A program made the translations under genes and the position numbers. A model generated the notes under the pieces. It was given only the letters and a program-made list of their open reading frames with translations, ran no database searches and was not told the DNA's origin. A DNA stretch of 64,000 nucleotides from Tenacibaculum skagerrakense (GTDB lineage: Bacteria; Bacteroidota; Bacteroidia; Flavobacteriales; Flavobacteriaceae), in contig NZ_SLXM01000001.1 in NCBI RefSeq assembly GCF_004345825.1, forward strand, positions 186,001-250,000, written 5' to 3'. Below are positions 8,395 through 16,418 of this stretch, piece after piece. Position 1 is the stretch's first letter. Each line of letters begins with the position of its first letter.

Positions 8395-8781
8395 ATGAAA
8401 TCACAAGTTACATTACTAGTATTATTATTTGTAGGAGTATTAACAAGTTATGCTCAAGAATTCAAATTTGAGCAAGAAACAATCAATTATGGAAAAGTGG
8501 AACAGAGTTCTGATGGAGTCCGTGTCTTTGAATTTACAAACATTGGAGATGCGCCATTACTAATCAAAGACATTAAATCTTCATGTGGTTGTGCAGTTCC
8601 TCAAAAACCTGAAAAACCAATTATGCCTGGAGAAAAAGGACAAATTTCTGTGTCGTATGATACTAAAAGATTAGGAGCCTTTTCAAAAGCCATCACCATT
8701 TTTTCAAACGCGAAAAGAGAAAGAATGAGTATAAAAATTAAGGGGTATGTTACAAGTAAATCACAAAAAGGAAAAGTGTAA
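8395..8781 (+). CDS. DUF1573 domain secreted protein
   Basis: A 128-residue exported protein with a signal peptide (KSQVTLLVLLFVGVLTSYAQ) and a single Ig-like DUF1573 domain. Marks include FEFTNIGDAPLLIKDIKSSCGCAVPQKP and PGEKGQISVSYDTKRLGAFSKAITI. The SSCGC motif is characteristic of this Bacteroidota family. Function is unknown; the related ASH/MSP-like folds bind other proteins. I chose the ATG at 8395 over the upstream in-frame start at 8353, because the signal peptide begins there and the longer form would overlap the TPR gene. It ends before a strong terminator. Confidence 0.88.
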   Translation: MKSQVTLLVLLFVGVLTSYAQEFKFEQETINYGKVEQSSDGVRVFEFTNIGDAPLLIKDIKSSCGCAVPQKPEKPIMPGEKGQISVSYDTKRLGAFSKAITIFSNAKRERMSIKIKGYVTSKSQKGKV

Positions 8782-8798
8782 GTGTATTTACGATAATC

Positions 8799-8828
8799 AA
8801 AAAAGCTCGGATTATTCCGAGCTTTTTT
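8799..8828. terminator. Bidirectional terminator between the DUF1573 gene and sdhB
   Basis: GCTCGGA (8805-8811) pairs with TCCGAGC (8816-8822) around a TTAT loop. Six A and six T flank it, so it can end transcription from both convergent genes. Confidence 0.88.
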
Positions 8829-8848
8829 AATGTATATAGCATAAGTTT

Positions 8849-9595
8849 TTATCCTTTTAAACTTGCTTTTAAGAATTCAGTATTCATACGAGCAATGTTC
8901 TCTAATGAAATTCCTTTAGGACATTCAACCTCACATGCACCTGTGTTAGTACAGTTACCAAATCCTTCATCATCCATTTGCTTTACCATGTTTAATACAC
9001 GATCTGTAGCTTCTACTTGTCCTTGTGGTAATAAGGCAAATTGAGAAACTTTAGCAGAAACGTATAACATTGCAGATGAATTCTTACAAGTTGCAACACA
9101 AGCTCCACATCCAATACAAGTAGCTGCATCAAATGCTTTGTCTGCATTTTCCTTATTAATAGGAATAGCATTTGCATCTTGTGTATTACCAGAAGTGTTA
9201 ACAGAGATAAATCCTCCTGCATGTTGAATTCTATCAAAAGCAGATCTATCTACTACTAAATCTTTAATTACAGGGAATGCTTTCGCTCTGAATGGCTCGA
9301 TGTAAATCGTATCACCATCTTTAAACTTACGCATGTGTAATTGACAAGTAGTTACACCTCTGTCTGGTCCGTGTGCTTCACCATTAATATATAAAGAACA
9401 CATTCCGCATATACCTTCACGACAATCATGATCGAAAGCTACAGGCTCATCACCACTTTCAATTAATTGTGTGTTTAAAACATCTAACATTTCAAGGAAA
9501 GACATATCTGGCGATACATCACTGATCTTATAATCAACCATTTTTCCTTTATCGCTTGCGTTCTTTTGACGCCAAATTTTTAACGTTAAATTCAT
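8849..9595 (-). CDS. sdhB: Succinate dehydrogenase/fumarate reductase iron-sulfur subunit
   Basis: The 248-residue electron-transfer subunit of complex II. A 2Fe-2S ferredoxin-like domain has [15 protein letters not shown] and a later CQLHMRKF. The C-terminal 8Fe domain has [17 protein letters not shown] and [16 protein letters not shown], giving ligands for the 4Fe-4S and 3Fe-4S clusters. It passes electrons from the flavin of SdhA towards menaquinone at SdhC. It is last in the sdhCAB order, 10 bases after sdhA, and ends at a shared terminator. Confidence 0.97.
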   Translation of the reverse strand: MNLTLKIWRQKNASDKGKMVDYKISDVSPDMSFLEMLDVLNTQLIESGDEPVAFDHDCREGICGMCSLYINGEAHGPDRGVTTCQLHMRKFKDGDTIYIEPFRAKAFPVIKDLVVDRSAFDRIQHAGGFISVNTSGNTQDANAIPINKENADKAFDAATCIGCGACVATCKNSSAMLYVSAKVSQFALLPQGQVEATDRVLNMVKQMDDEGFGNCTNTGACEVECPKGISLENIARMNTEFLKASLKG

Positions 9596-9605
9596 AATTC
9601 TTTCC

Positions 9606-11606
9606 TTATTTATATGAACGTTCTTTTACTTCGATATTTTCATAAACCAAATCTTCTTTATGCAATACAGCATCTTTTGGTTCACCTTTGTACTCCCACG
9701 CAGAAACATATTGGAATTCCTTTCTACGTTGTGCTTCACCCTCTTCAGTTTGATATTCTTCTCTAAAGTGACCTCCGGCAGATTCTTCTCTTTGTAATGC
9801 ATCCTTAGCAAAAAGCTCTCCTAATTCTAAGAAGTCGGCAACACGACCAGCTTTTGCTAATTCTTCATTAAACTCATTAGCTTCACCAGGAACTCTAACA
9901 TCTTTCCAGAATTCTGCACGTAAAGCAGAAATTTCTTCGATAGCTTCTCTCAATCCTTGTTCGTTACGAGCCATTCCACACTTGTTCCACATAATTTTTC
10001 CTAAACGTTTGTGGAAATAGTCAACAGATTTTGTTCCGTTGTTGTTAATTAGCTTATCAATAGAATCACGAACATTTTTCTCTGCCTCTACGAATTCAGG
10101 AGATTCTGTAGAAATTGGTCCTGTACGAATATCATCAGCTAAATAATCACCAATTGTATAAGGTAATACGAAATATCCATCTGCTAAACCTTGCATTAAT
10201 GCAGAAGCTCCTAATCGGTTCGCTCCGTGATCAGAGAAGTTCGCTTCTCCAATTGCGTATAATCCAGGAACAGTAGTCATTAAGTTATAATCAACCCAAA
10301 TTCCACCCATTGTATAGTGAACCGCAGGGTAAATCATCATTGGAGTTTCATATGGATTTTCATCCACAATCTTCTCATACATTTGGAATAAGTTTCCGTA
10401 CTTATTCTTTACAACTTCCTGACCTAATTTTTTAACTAAAGCAGCATCGTTTACATCTAAACCTTTTACCGTTGCTTGCTCTTTTCCGTAACGTTGAATA
10501 GCTGAAGCAAAATCTAAATACACTGCTTCACCAGTTGCGTTTACTCCAAAACCAGCATCACAACGCTCTTTTGCTGCACGAGAAGCTACATCACGAGGTA
10601 CTAAGTTACCAAATGCAGGGTAACGACGCTCTAAGTAGTAATCTCTATCTTCTTCAGCAATTTGTGTTGGTCTTAGTTTTCCTTCACGAATTGCTTTTAC
10701 ATCTTCCATTTTCTTTGGAACCCAAATACGACCATCGTTACGTAATGATTCAGACATTAACGTTAATTTCGATTGGTGGTCTCCAGATACTGGAATACAT
10801 GTTGGGTGAATTTGTGTGTAACATGGATTTGCGAAGTAAGCTCCTTTTTTGTGAGCTTTCCAAGCAGCTGTTACGTTACTTCCCATTGCATTAGTAGATA
10901 AGAAGAATACGTTTCCGTAACCTCCAGTTCCTAATACAACAGCATGAGCAGAATGACGCTCAATTTCTCCAGTAACTAAGTTACGAGCAATAATACCACG
11001 AGCTTTCCCATCAACAATAACAACGTCTAACATTTCGTGACGGTTGTACATTTTGATTTTTCCACGACCGATTTGACGGTTCATTGCAGAATACGCTCCT
11101 AATAATAATTGCTGTCCTGTTTGTCCTTTTGCGTAGAAAGTTCTTGATACCAATACTCCACCAAAAGAACGGTTATCTAATAATCCACCATAATCACGTG
11201 CAAAAGGAACACCTTGAGCAACACATTGGTCGATAATATTTGCAGATACTTCAGCTAAACGATACACGTTAGCTTCACGAGAACGGTAATCTCCTCCTTT
11301 TACAGTATCATAGAATAATCTGTAGGTTGAGTCACCATCTCCTTGATAGTTTTTTGCAGCGTTAATTCCTCCTTGTGCAGCAATCGAGTGCGCACGACGT
11401 GGAGAATCTTGAAAACAAAACGCTTTTACGTTATATCCTAACTCAGCTAAAGTTGCAGCAGCAGAACCTCCTGCTAAACCAGTTCCAACAACAATAACAT
11501 CGATTAAACGCTTGTTAGCTGGGTTAACTAAGTTGATTTTATTTTTATGATTAGTCCATTTGTCAGCAATTGGACCTTTTGGAATTTTTGAATCTAAAGT
11601 TGCCAT
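9606..11606 (-). CDS. sdhA: Succinate dehydrogenase/fumarate reductase flavoprotein subunit
   Basis: The 666-residue catalytic subunit that oxidises succinate to fumarate. The FAD-binding fingerprint is [17 protein letters not shown]. The covalent flavin site is the His in [11 protein letters not shown]. Substrate-site segments include [15 protein letters not shown] and the R-x-x-AxxRCDAGFG region, and the FAD C-terminal block is [20 protein letters not shown]. The length and sequence suit the non-classical type B enzyme of Bacteroidota and epsilon-proteobacteria, which works with a single b-type membrane subunit. It lies 16 bases after sdhC. Confidence 0.97.
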   Translation of the reverse strand: MATLDSKIPKGPIADKWTNHKNKINLVNPANKRLIDVIVVGTGLAGGSAAATLAELGYNVKAFCFQDSPRRAHSIAAQGGINAAKNYQGDGDSTYRLFYDTVKGGDYRSREANVYRLAEVSANIIDQCVAQGVPFARDYGGLLDNRSFGGVLVSRTFYAKGQTGQQLLLGAYSAMNRQIGRGKIKMYNRHEMLDVVIVDGKARGIIARNLVTGEIERHSAHAVVLGTGGYGNVFFLSTNAMGSNVTAAWKAHKKGAYFANPCYTQIHPTCIPVSGDHQSKLTLMSESLRNDGRIWVPKKMEDVKAIREGKLRPTQIAEEDRDYYLERRYPAFGNLVPRDVASRAAKERCDAGFGVNATGEAVYLDFASAIQRYGKEQATVKGLDVNDAALVKKLGQEVVKNKYGNLFQMYEKIVDENPYETPMMIYPAVHYTMGGIWVDYNLMTTVPGLYAIGEANFSDHGANRLGASALMQGLADGYFVLPYTIGDYLADDIRTGPISTESPEFVEAEKNVRDSIDKLINNNGTKSVDYFHKRLGKIMWNKCGMARNEQGLREAIEEISALRAEFWKDVRVPGEANEFNEELAKAGRVADFLELGELFAKDALQREESAGGHFREEYQTEEGEAQRRKEFQYVSAWEYKGEPKDAVLHKEDLVYENIEVKERSYK

Positions 11607-11621
11607 ATTGATAATGCTGTA

Positions 11622-12311
11622 TTAATGGTGATTGAAATGGTGAAATAATGCAATGATGATGAATCCTAAAGGAAGACCAATTGCATAAATTTTACTAAAA
11701 GTTTTCAATCCTTTAGTGTATTTATTGTTAGCTCCTACCGATTGGAATGCAGAATTAAATCCGTGTAATAAGTGTAAGGCTAAGAAAACAAAACCTAAAC
11801 AGTATAACGCTACTCTCCAAATTGGAACGAATTTTTCTTGTAATTCTTCGAAGTATCTGAAACCACTTTCTACATTACTAGGATCAATTAAACCAGACAT
11901 GTCTCCTGCTACGTATTTCACATTCATTTCATGTACCCAAAAATCAATCATGTGAATGATTAAGAAGATTAAAATGAATAATCCACTGTAAATCATGTTT
12001 CTACTCATCCAAGTAGAGTTTGCACCTCCATTGTTTTTTGCGTATTTAACAGTACGTGCGCTGTTATTTTTTATTTCTAAAACAAATCCCATTGCAAAGT
12101 GAAATATTACCCCAAAAATTAAAACTGGTTGTAATAAATATTGAACAGCCCAAAAAGTACCCATAAAGTGAGATGCCTCGTTAAATGCATCTGGACTGAA
12201 TACCGATAAGATGTTAATTGCAAAGTGTTGTAATAAGAAAACCATAAGAAAGAGTGCCGAAAGTGCCATGGCAAACTTCCTTCCGATAGAAGATTTAAGT
12301 AATCCGCTCAT
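11622..12311 (-). CDS. sdhC: Succinate dehydrogenase cytochrome b558 subunit
   Basis: A 229-residue di-heme membrane anchor of the b558 family, with five hydrophobic helices. Candidate heme-ligand histidines are in FLLQHFAINI, VIFHFAMGF, LIIHMIDFWVHE and ALHLLHGFNSAFQ. One long subunit replaces separate SdhC and SdhD chains, so electrons are delivered to menaquinone through this protein. It is first in the operon, and a TAACTTTG -7 element lies 33 bases upstream. Confidence 0.95.
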   Translation of the reverse strand: MSGLLKSSIGRKFAMALSALFLMVFLLQHFAINILSVFSPDAFNEASHFMGTFWAVQYLLQPVLIFGVIFHFAMGFVLEIKNNSARTVKYAKNNGGANSTWMSRNMIYSGLFILIFLIIHMIDFWVHEMNVKYVAGDMSGLIDPSNVESGFRYFEELQEKFVPIWRVALYCLGFVFLALHLLHGFNSAFQSVGANNKYTKGLKTFSKIYAIGLPLGFIIIALFHHFNHH

Positions 12312-12343
12312 TATTTTGATTGTTGGTTATAAATAATTACAAG

Positions 12344-12351
12344 CAAAGTTA
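12344..12351 (-). promoter_or_regulatory. -7 element of sdhCAB
   Basis: The minus strand reads TAACTTTG, a full match to TAnnTTTG, 33 bases before the sdhC ATG in the gap divergent to the AraC-type regulator. Confidence 0.6.
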
Positions 12352-12532
12352 AGACCTAAGGCGAATTTCTACAAGTATTAAAGTTTGTTTTATTAAATAT
12401 TTAGAATCGGTATAAATAAAACGATTTCGAAACGTATAAATTTGAATAGATTAGGTAGTTTTTTTGACTGTAATTAAATGATTTTTGTTAGCAATTTACT
12501 TTTTTACGACCAAATGATAAACTAACAAAACT

Positions 12533-13378
12533 ATGGCTATTCAGGATATTAAAACGTATAATTTTCAAGATGTGTTTTCCTTGCAATTGGTGCAATTCGA
12601 AAAGGCTTGTGTGGTAAACAAACCTACACAGATTGATGATTATAAAATTTTTTGGATTAAAGATGGGGAAGGAACGTATAATATCGATTTTAAAAGTTAT
12701 TCTTTTAACGGAAGTGTGTTGTTTTTTCTATCTCCAGGTCAGGTTTTTACGGTGGATTCCGAAAAAATCAAGGAGGCTTATCAATTAAGTTTTACCAGAG
12801 ATTTTTACTGTATTCAAACACATGATGCCGAAATATCTTGTAATGGTTTACTATTTAATAATGTATACGAAACGCCTTTTGTAATTCCCACTCAAAGAGA
12901 TATTCGTAAACTAGATTTTATACTTGAGAATTTAGTTGAAGAATTTAATGCAGAAGAAACAGCTCAGTATGAAATGCTACAATCGTTTTTAAAGCAGTTT
13001 ATCATTTACTCAGTTCGAATAAAAAAGGAGCATTCAGAAATTAAAGAAGACACGGAAACTAAATTATTTAAAGATTTTAGTTTATTGGTTGAACAAAACT
13101 TTAAGAAACTACACAGTGTAACAGACTACGCAAATCGATTGGCAATTTCGCCAAAGTCATTAACCAAACACTTTCAAAAAATAGGTTCTGAAACGCCTAG
13201 TGATTTTATTAAAAACAGAATTATCACTGAAGCAAAAAGACAATTGCTGTATTCTTCGGAAGCCATAAAACAAATTGCGTTTGATTTAGGTTTTAACGAT
13301 CCGGCTTATTTCTCTCGCTTTTTTACCAAAGGAACGGGATTTTCTCCTGCACAATTTAAAAAACAGTATAAAGGCTGA
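12533..13378 (+). CDS. AraC-family transcriptional regulator
   Basis: A 281-residue regulator. The N-terminal half is a cupin-like sensor region (KIFWIKDGEGTYNIDFKSYSF, VLFFLSPGQVF). The C-terminal AraC HTH pair shows DYANRLAISPKSLTKHFQKIGSETPSDFIKNR, then the second helix-turn-helix KQIAFDLGFNDPAYFSRFFTKGTGFSPAQFKK. The domain order is normal and the effector is unknown. It is divergent from sdhCAB and about 2 kb upstream of an AhpD-like gene and a cupredoxin-like gene. Bacteroidota AraC genes often regulate such neighbours, but here the mini-ORF run intervenes. Confidence 0.92.
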   Translation: MAIQDIKTYNFQDVFSLQLVQFEKACVVNKPTQIDDYKIFWIKDGEGTYNIDFKSYSFNGSVLFFLSPGQVFTVDSEKIKEAYQLSFTRDFYCIQTHDAEISCNGLLFNNVYETPFVIPTQRDIRKLDFILENLVEEFNAEETAQYEMLQSFLKQFIIYSVRIKKEHSEIKEDTETKLFKDFSLLVEQNFKKLHSVTDYANRLAISPKSLTKHFQKIGSETPSDFIKNRIITEAKRQLLYSSEAIKQIAFDLGFNDPAYFSRFFTKGTGFSPAQFKKQYKG

Positions 13379-13440
13379 GTTTAATTGTAATTGGTTAACT
13401 AGTTTTTTATTACATTTCTAGTTTCAAAAATTTTTAACTG

Positions 13441-13584
13441 ATGAAAAGTAACTTTAGAATGTTTTTAATGTTTTTATTGATAACGTCATTAATACTTGTA
13501 TTTAACTATGCGGTTATTTTTATTTATCTAGCAAGTGCTGTTGTAATAACCTTAGGGATTACCTATATAAACGAAGAAAACTAA
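13441..13584 (+). CDS. Mini membrane protein, 47 residues
   Basis: ATG to TAA encoding MKSNFRMFLMFLLITSLI and a second hydrophobic stretch, ending in TYINEEN. Almost the whole chain is hydrophobic, enough for two short TM helices. I recognise no family. It is the first of eight very short ORFs on the same strand. The start context is A-rich, as expected in Bacteroidota. Coding status is inferred from the hydrophobic pattern, an uninterrupted frame and its position in the run. Confidence 0.45.
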   Translation: MKSNFRMFLMFLLITSLILVFNYAVIFIYLASAVVITLGITYINEEN

Positions 13585-13627
13585 AATCTAATCTCCTATT
13601 CAACTATTTACCTGTTACCTCTTACTT

Positions 13628-13738
13628 ATGGATACTATTTTTGAGATTATTTTTGAATTTTTACTTTGCACAAGAAGAGGTTGGATAGTTATTGTAATAT
13701 TTATTTTACTATTGGTTATATATTTTAAATTTTCTTAA
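13628..13738 (+). CDS. Mini membrane protein, 36 residues
   Basis: ATG to TAA encoding MDTIFEIIFEFLLCTRRGW followed by one hydrophobic helix (IVIVIFILLLVIYF). It has positive charge just before the helix and a short KFS tail, the layout of a single-pass microprotein. No family is recognised, and it may be spurious given its size. Confidence 0.35.
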   Translation: MDTIFEIIFEFLLCTRRGWIVIVIFILLLVIYFKFS

Positions 13739-13765
13739 GCTAATAGTTTTTATTTATTTTACTTT

Positions 13766-13999
13766 ATGAAAAACAGCTATGAACAAATCAATACTGAAGA
13801 TACAGGATTAAGAAAGGTATCTCTTGGAATGAGAATACTCCTAATTTGTTTAATTATAATTTTTACAATAAATCCAATTTACAAATTTGTTCCTGATTTT
13901 ATAAGCTGTACTTGTTGGGAACCATTTACTTACAGACATATAAATTTTCCTGTTAATAATCATCCTTGTGATGTAGTATTATACCATATCACATTTTAG
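13766..13999 (+). CDS. Small single-TM protein with cysteine-containing tail, 77 residues
   Basis: The N-terminus is polar (KNSYEQINTEDTGLRKVS). A hydrophobic helix covers about residues 22-40 (MRILLICLIIIFTINPIY), and the outward tail contains SCTCWEPF and HPCDVVLYHI. Three cysteines in the tail could form a disulfide or bind metal. No family is recognised. It lies in the mini-ORF run, 27 bases after the previous one. Confidence 0.5.
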   Translation: MKNSYEQINTEDTGLRKVSLGMRILLICLIIIFTINPIYKFVPDFISCTCWEPFTYRHINFPVNNHPCDVVLYHITF

Positions 14000-14015
14000 T
14001 TCATATATTTAGATT

Positions 14016-14153
14016 ATGGAATCGTATGTATTTATTCTCATAATTCTTTTAGTGGTTGTTTTTACTTTGTTATGCCCAAAATGTGTAAAGATATTTGGTG
14101 TAAGAGGAGATAACTTTTTAAGGATAAGGATTGAAAAACTACTGTTTAATTAA
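14016..14153 (+). CDS. Mini membrane protein with CPKC motif, 45 residues
   Basis: ATG to TAA encoding one N-terminal TM helix (SYVFILIILLVVVFTLL), then CPKCVKIFGVRGDNFLRIRIEK, a basic cytoplasmic-looking tail. The CPKC placed right after the helix could be a redox or metal site. It starts 16 bases after the previous ORF stops. No family is recognised. Confidence 0.45.
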   Translation: MESYVFILIILLVVVFTLLCPKCVKIFGVRGDNFLRIRIEKLLFN

Positions 14154-14256
14154 TCATTCGTTTTTTGTTTTTTATCTGAACTTACATCTAGTTTTATCTG
14201 AAATTTTTAAATAATTAGATTTTACAAACTATCTTAAATAAGTAAAATTTATAATT

Positions 14257-14400
14257 ATGAAAGCTAAACCTATATTAGTAAGACTTATTAAAGCATATGG
14301 AAATAAATACGTTATTAAATTTCCAAAACATATTATTACCGTTGATAGATATTATTACACTAAAATGTCTAATAGTCCAGATGAGTATAAATTCATTTAA
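14257..14400 (+). CDS. Small soluble protein, 47 residues
   Basis: ATG to TAA encoding a basic non-membrane chain (KAKPILVRLIKAYGNKYVIK, then FPKHIITVDRYYYTKM and SPDEYKFI). It is the only clearly soluble member of the mini-ORF run. Its last 20 bases overlap the start proposed for the next ORF in another frame. It is not recognised and might be a domain remnant. Confidence 0.4.
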   Translation: MKAKPILVRLIKAYGNKYVIKFPKHIITVDRYYYTKMSNSPDEYKFI

Positions 14401-14554
14401 TTACTCTTTTAATTTATTTTGTTTTTTCTATTTTTATTTTATAACTCAAGGAGAAGCATATGTAAATACTTGGGTTATTATCATTTTTTTTATTGCTGGA
14501 GCTATTGTTGTTTTAATATCAATTATTTATCTCAAAGAACAGAGTGAAGTATGA
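14381..14554 (+). CDS. Small two-TM protein, 57 residues
   Basis: Two hydrophobic segments (FNLFCFFYFYFI and WVIIIFFIAGAIVVLISIIYL) are separated by TQGEAYVNT, and the tail is KEQSEV. The frame is open further upstream to 14297. I prefer the ATG at 14381 because the upstream part would overlap the preceding soluble ORF and reads poorly as protein. No family is recognised. Confidence 0.45.
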   Translation: MSINSFNYSFNLFCFFYFYFITQGEAYVNTWVIIIFFIAGAIVVLISIIYLKEQSEV

Positions 14555-14601
14555 CATTTGCAATTGTATTATTTATTTCCTATTAATCAAAACCTAAAGC
14601 T

Positions 14602-14793
14602 ATGAATAAAAAGAAATTTTTTGATTTTATAAAAAGCATAAATGCTTTACGACTTTTATTTGTAATCTTAATTTTTAGTTCAATTGCTTCTGGTCATGAT
14701 CGATTTTCTGACGATTTTGAAAAACTAGGTTCTTTAATTCTTGCAGGACTTTTAGCAATTGCTATAGCTATAACTTACTTTAGGAGGGATTAG
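14602..14793 (+). CDS. Small two-TM protein, 63 residues
   Basis: A lysine-rich N-terminus (NKKKFFDFIKSINALR) and two hydrophobic helices (LLFVILIFSSIASG and LGSLILAGLLAIAIAITYF) around an acidic loop (HDRFSDDFEK), with a basic RRD end. The topology is convincing for a real membrane protein. The family is not recognised. It shares strand and spacing with the other mini ORFs. Confidence 0.55.
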   Translation: MNKKKFFDFIKSINALRLLFVILIFSSIASGHDRFSDDFEKLGSLILAGLLAIAIAITYFRRD

Positions 14794-14852
14794 GTATTCT
14801 TTTCGTTCTACAAAGTTTTACTATTGTTTATGGGTGTACAATTTTCCAGGCT

Positions 14853-15113
14853 ATGATTATTAAGTTTTTTAAGAGTTTTGATTATCCTAACCTTATCTTT
14901 TTTGTTTTATCTATTATTTGGTTTTCAGTAACTTTTGGTTTAGAGGGTTTTGTAGCACTTATGTTTTTTTGGTTATCAATTAAGGGTATAAAATTAGTTG
15001 TAAATAAGCATGTAAAAGAAGCTAATCAAGCCTTTATACGATATATATTATATCTAATCGTTGGAGTGATTATTGCTTTTACTTATATCATTATGAATTC
15101 TCAAGCGATGTAG
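14853..15113 (+). CDS. Small membrane protein, 86 residues
   Basis: Three hydrophobic segments (NLIFFVLSIIWFSVTFGL, FVALMFFWLSIKGIKLV, and YILYLIVGVIIAFTYIIM) are separated by a basic loop (NKHVKEANQAFIR). It is the last and longest of the mini-ORF run. The family is not recognised. The 160 bases that follow, up to the CPNC mini-protein, contain no ORF or hairpin I can support. Confidence 0.55.
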   Translation: MIIKFFKSFDYPNLIFFVLSIIWFSVTFGLEGFVALMFFWLSIKGIKLVVNKHVKEANQAFIRYILYLIVGVIIAFTYIIMNSQAM

Positions 15114-15274
15114 TTTGTTTCTTTTAATAATAAAACACCCCTCATTCCGTCCACTTTTTTACTCAAATTCTCAATTGTACAACTCTTAGGAACCTTTGTC
15201 CATTTTTAGAGGTCTATTCTCGTCGCATCTTTGTATCAGAAAGTTTTTAGAAACCCTATTAAAACAAAAACAAC

Positions 15275-15370
15275 ATGAATACAGAAAGATATCAATGCCC
15301 GAATTGTTGGGGATACCAAGAATACGAAGAGCAAAACGAATTATGTAACAAACAAGAAATTAATAATTAA
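15275..15370 (+). CDS. CPNC mini-protein, 31 residues
   Basis: ATG to TAA encoding NTERYQCPNCWGYQEYEEQ and then NELCNKQEINN. The CPNCWGYQEYE block looks like half of a zinc ribbon with a third cysteine further on. It lies 13 bases before the AhpD-like gene, so it is very probably in the same operon. I believe similar CPNCWG-type small ORFs occur beside such genes in other Bacteroidota, but could not check this. Here it appears short. Confidence 0.6.
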   Translation: MNTERYQCPNCWGYQEYEEQNELCNKQEINN

Positions 15371-15383
15371 AAAACCTAAAAAA

Positions 15384-15941
15384 ATGAGTACAAGAATCGA
15401 AACATTAAACCCAGACACAACAACAGGAAAATCAAAAGAATTATTTGATGCAGTTCAAAACAAACTAGGATTTATTCCTAACCTTATAAAAGTATTTGGT
15501 AATTCGCCAGCAACCTTACAGAGCTATTTATCATTAGGAGAGTTAACAGCAAGCGGAAACTTTTCTAACAAATTTAGAGAGCAATTAGCACTAGCAATCG
15601 CAGAAGAGAATAGTTGTAATTATTGTTTATCTGCTCACACAGCCATCGGAAAGATGAACGGATTAACAGATGAGCAAACAGAAGAAAGCAGACAAGGTCG
15701 TGCTGCAGATGCTAAAGTTGAAGCAGGGTTACAATTAGCACAAAGTATTACAAGAAATAGAGGAAATATTTCAACAGAGGAAATTCAAGCGGCGAAAGCA
15801 GCAGGATATAATGATGGAGATATTTTAGAAATCGTATTAAATGTGGTTTCAAACACCTTAACAAACTACGTAAACCACATCGCAGAAACTGAAATTGATT
15901 TTCCAGCGGTTGAGGCAGGGAAGTTCGCAGTAAATTCATAA
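15384..15941 (+). CDS. AhpD/carboxymuconolactone decarboxylase-like peroxidase-related protein
   Basis: A 185-residue all-helical protein of the CMD/AhpD family. The catalytic block is EENSCNYCLSAHTAIGKMNG, with the CxxC pair and downstream His as in AhpD, whose cysteines reduce peroxides or peroxiredoxins. The N-terminal KLGFIPNLIKVFGNSPATLQSYL is typical of the peroxidase-related subgroup. It is cytoplasmic. It sits between the CPNC mini-protein and a secreted cupredoxin-like protein with short gaps, suggesting a stress-related operon, perhaps under the AraC regulator upstream. Confidence 0.9.
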   Translation: MSTRIETLNPDTTTGKSKELFDAVQNKLGFIPNLIKVFGNSPATLQSYLSLGELTASGNFSNKFREQLALAIAEENSCNYCLSAHTAIGKMNGLTDEQTEESRQGRAADAKVEAGLQLAQSITRNRGNISTEEIQAAKAAGYNDGDILEIVLNVVSNTLTNYVNHIAETEIDFPAVEAGKFAVNS

Positions 15942-15978
15942 TAATCCTTATCATAAATAAAAAAGAACAAAAACAATC

Positions 15979-16341
15979 ATGAAAAAAGTAATAGCAATTT
16001 TAGTAGTAATCTTAAGTTTTTCTTTTAACGCAAATGCTCAAGATGCTAAAACCGTAGCATTAGAACAAACCAAAGGAGAGTTCACTCAAAAATCGGTAAC
16101 CTTATCAGAAGGAACTTACGTTTTTGAAATTACAAATAGTAATGTTGGAAAAGACGTTGGGTTTGTATTAGCTCCAAAAGGAAAAACAGAACAAAAAGAT
16201 CATATCAAAGAAGCGTATGTTACTTCATTAGCTAAGAATAACACAACTTCTTCATCTAAGAAAGTAACACTAAAAAAAGGGGAATATGTGTATTTCTGTC
16301 CATTGAACCCTACTCCTCAATATACTCTTATAGTAAAGTAG
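15979..16341 (+). CDS. Secreted cupredoxin-like protein
   Basis: A 120-residue exported protein with a signal peptide ending FNANAQ at residue 20. The mature part is a beta-rich cupredoxin-like fold: EGTYVFEITNSNVGKDVGFVLAP in the middle and VTLKKGEYVYFCPLNPTPQYTLIVK at the end. The Cys in YFCPLNP occupies the usual copper-cysteine position. The expected C-terminal His and Met ligands are missing (Q stands where His would be), so type 1 copper binding is doubtful. It is the last gene of the operon before a strong terminator. Confidence 0.72.
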   Translation: MKKVIAILVVILSFSFNANAQDAKTVALEQTKGEFTQKSVTLSEGTYVFEITNSNVGKDVGFVLAPKGKTEQKDHIKEAYVTSLAKNNTTSSSKKVTLKKGEYVYFCPLNPTPQYTLIVK

Positions 16342-16357
16342 TAAAAGTTGTTAACTG

Positions 16358-16386
16358 AAAAAGCTCAGCAGTATGCTGAGCTTTTT
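16358..16386. terminator. Bidirectional terminator
   Basis: GCTCAGCA (16363-16370) pairs with TGCTGAGC (16374-16381) around GTA, with five A before and five T after. It serves the cupredoxin-like gene and possibly the convergent helix-hairpin-helix gene. Confidence 0.88.
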
Positions 16387-16418
16387 GTGTTTTAAATGTG
16401 TTAAGCATTATGAATTTA

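Noticed and set aside
10535..10894. A 119-codon plus-strand frame inside sdhA
   Set aside because: It is antisense to a conserved coding region and has a His/Leu-rich, shadow-like composition with no start context.
13441..15113. Integron-like cassette array for the mini ORFs
   Set aside because: I see no attC-like inverted sites between the ORFs and no integrase in the window.
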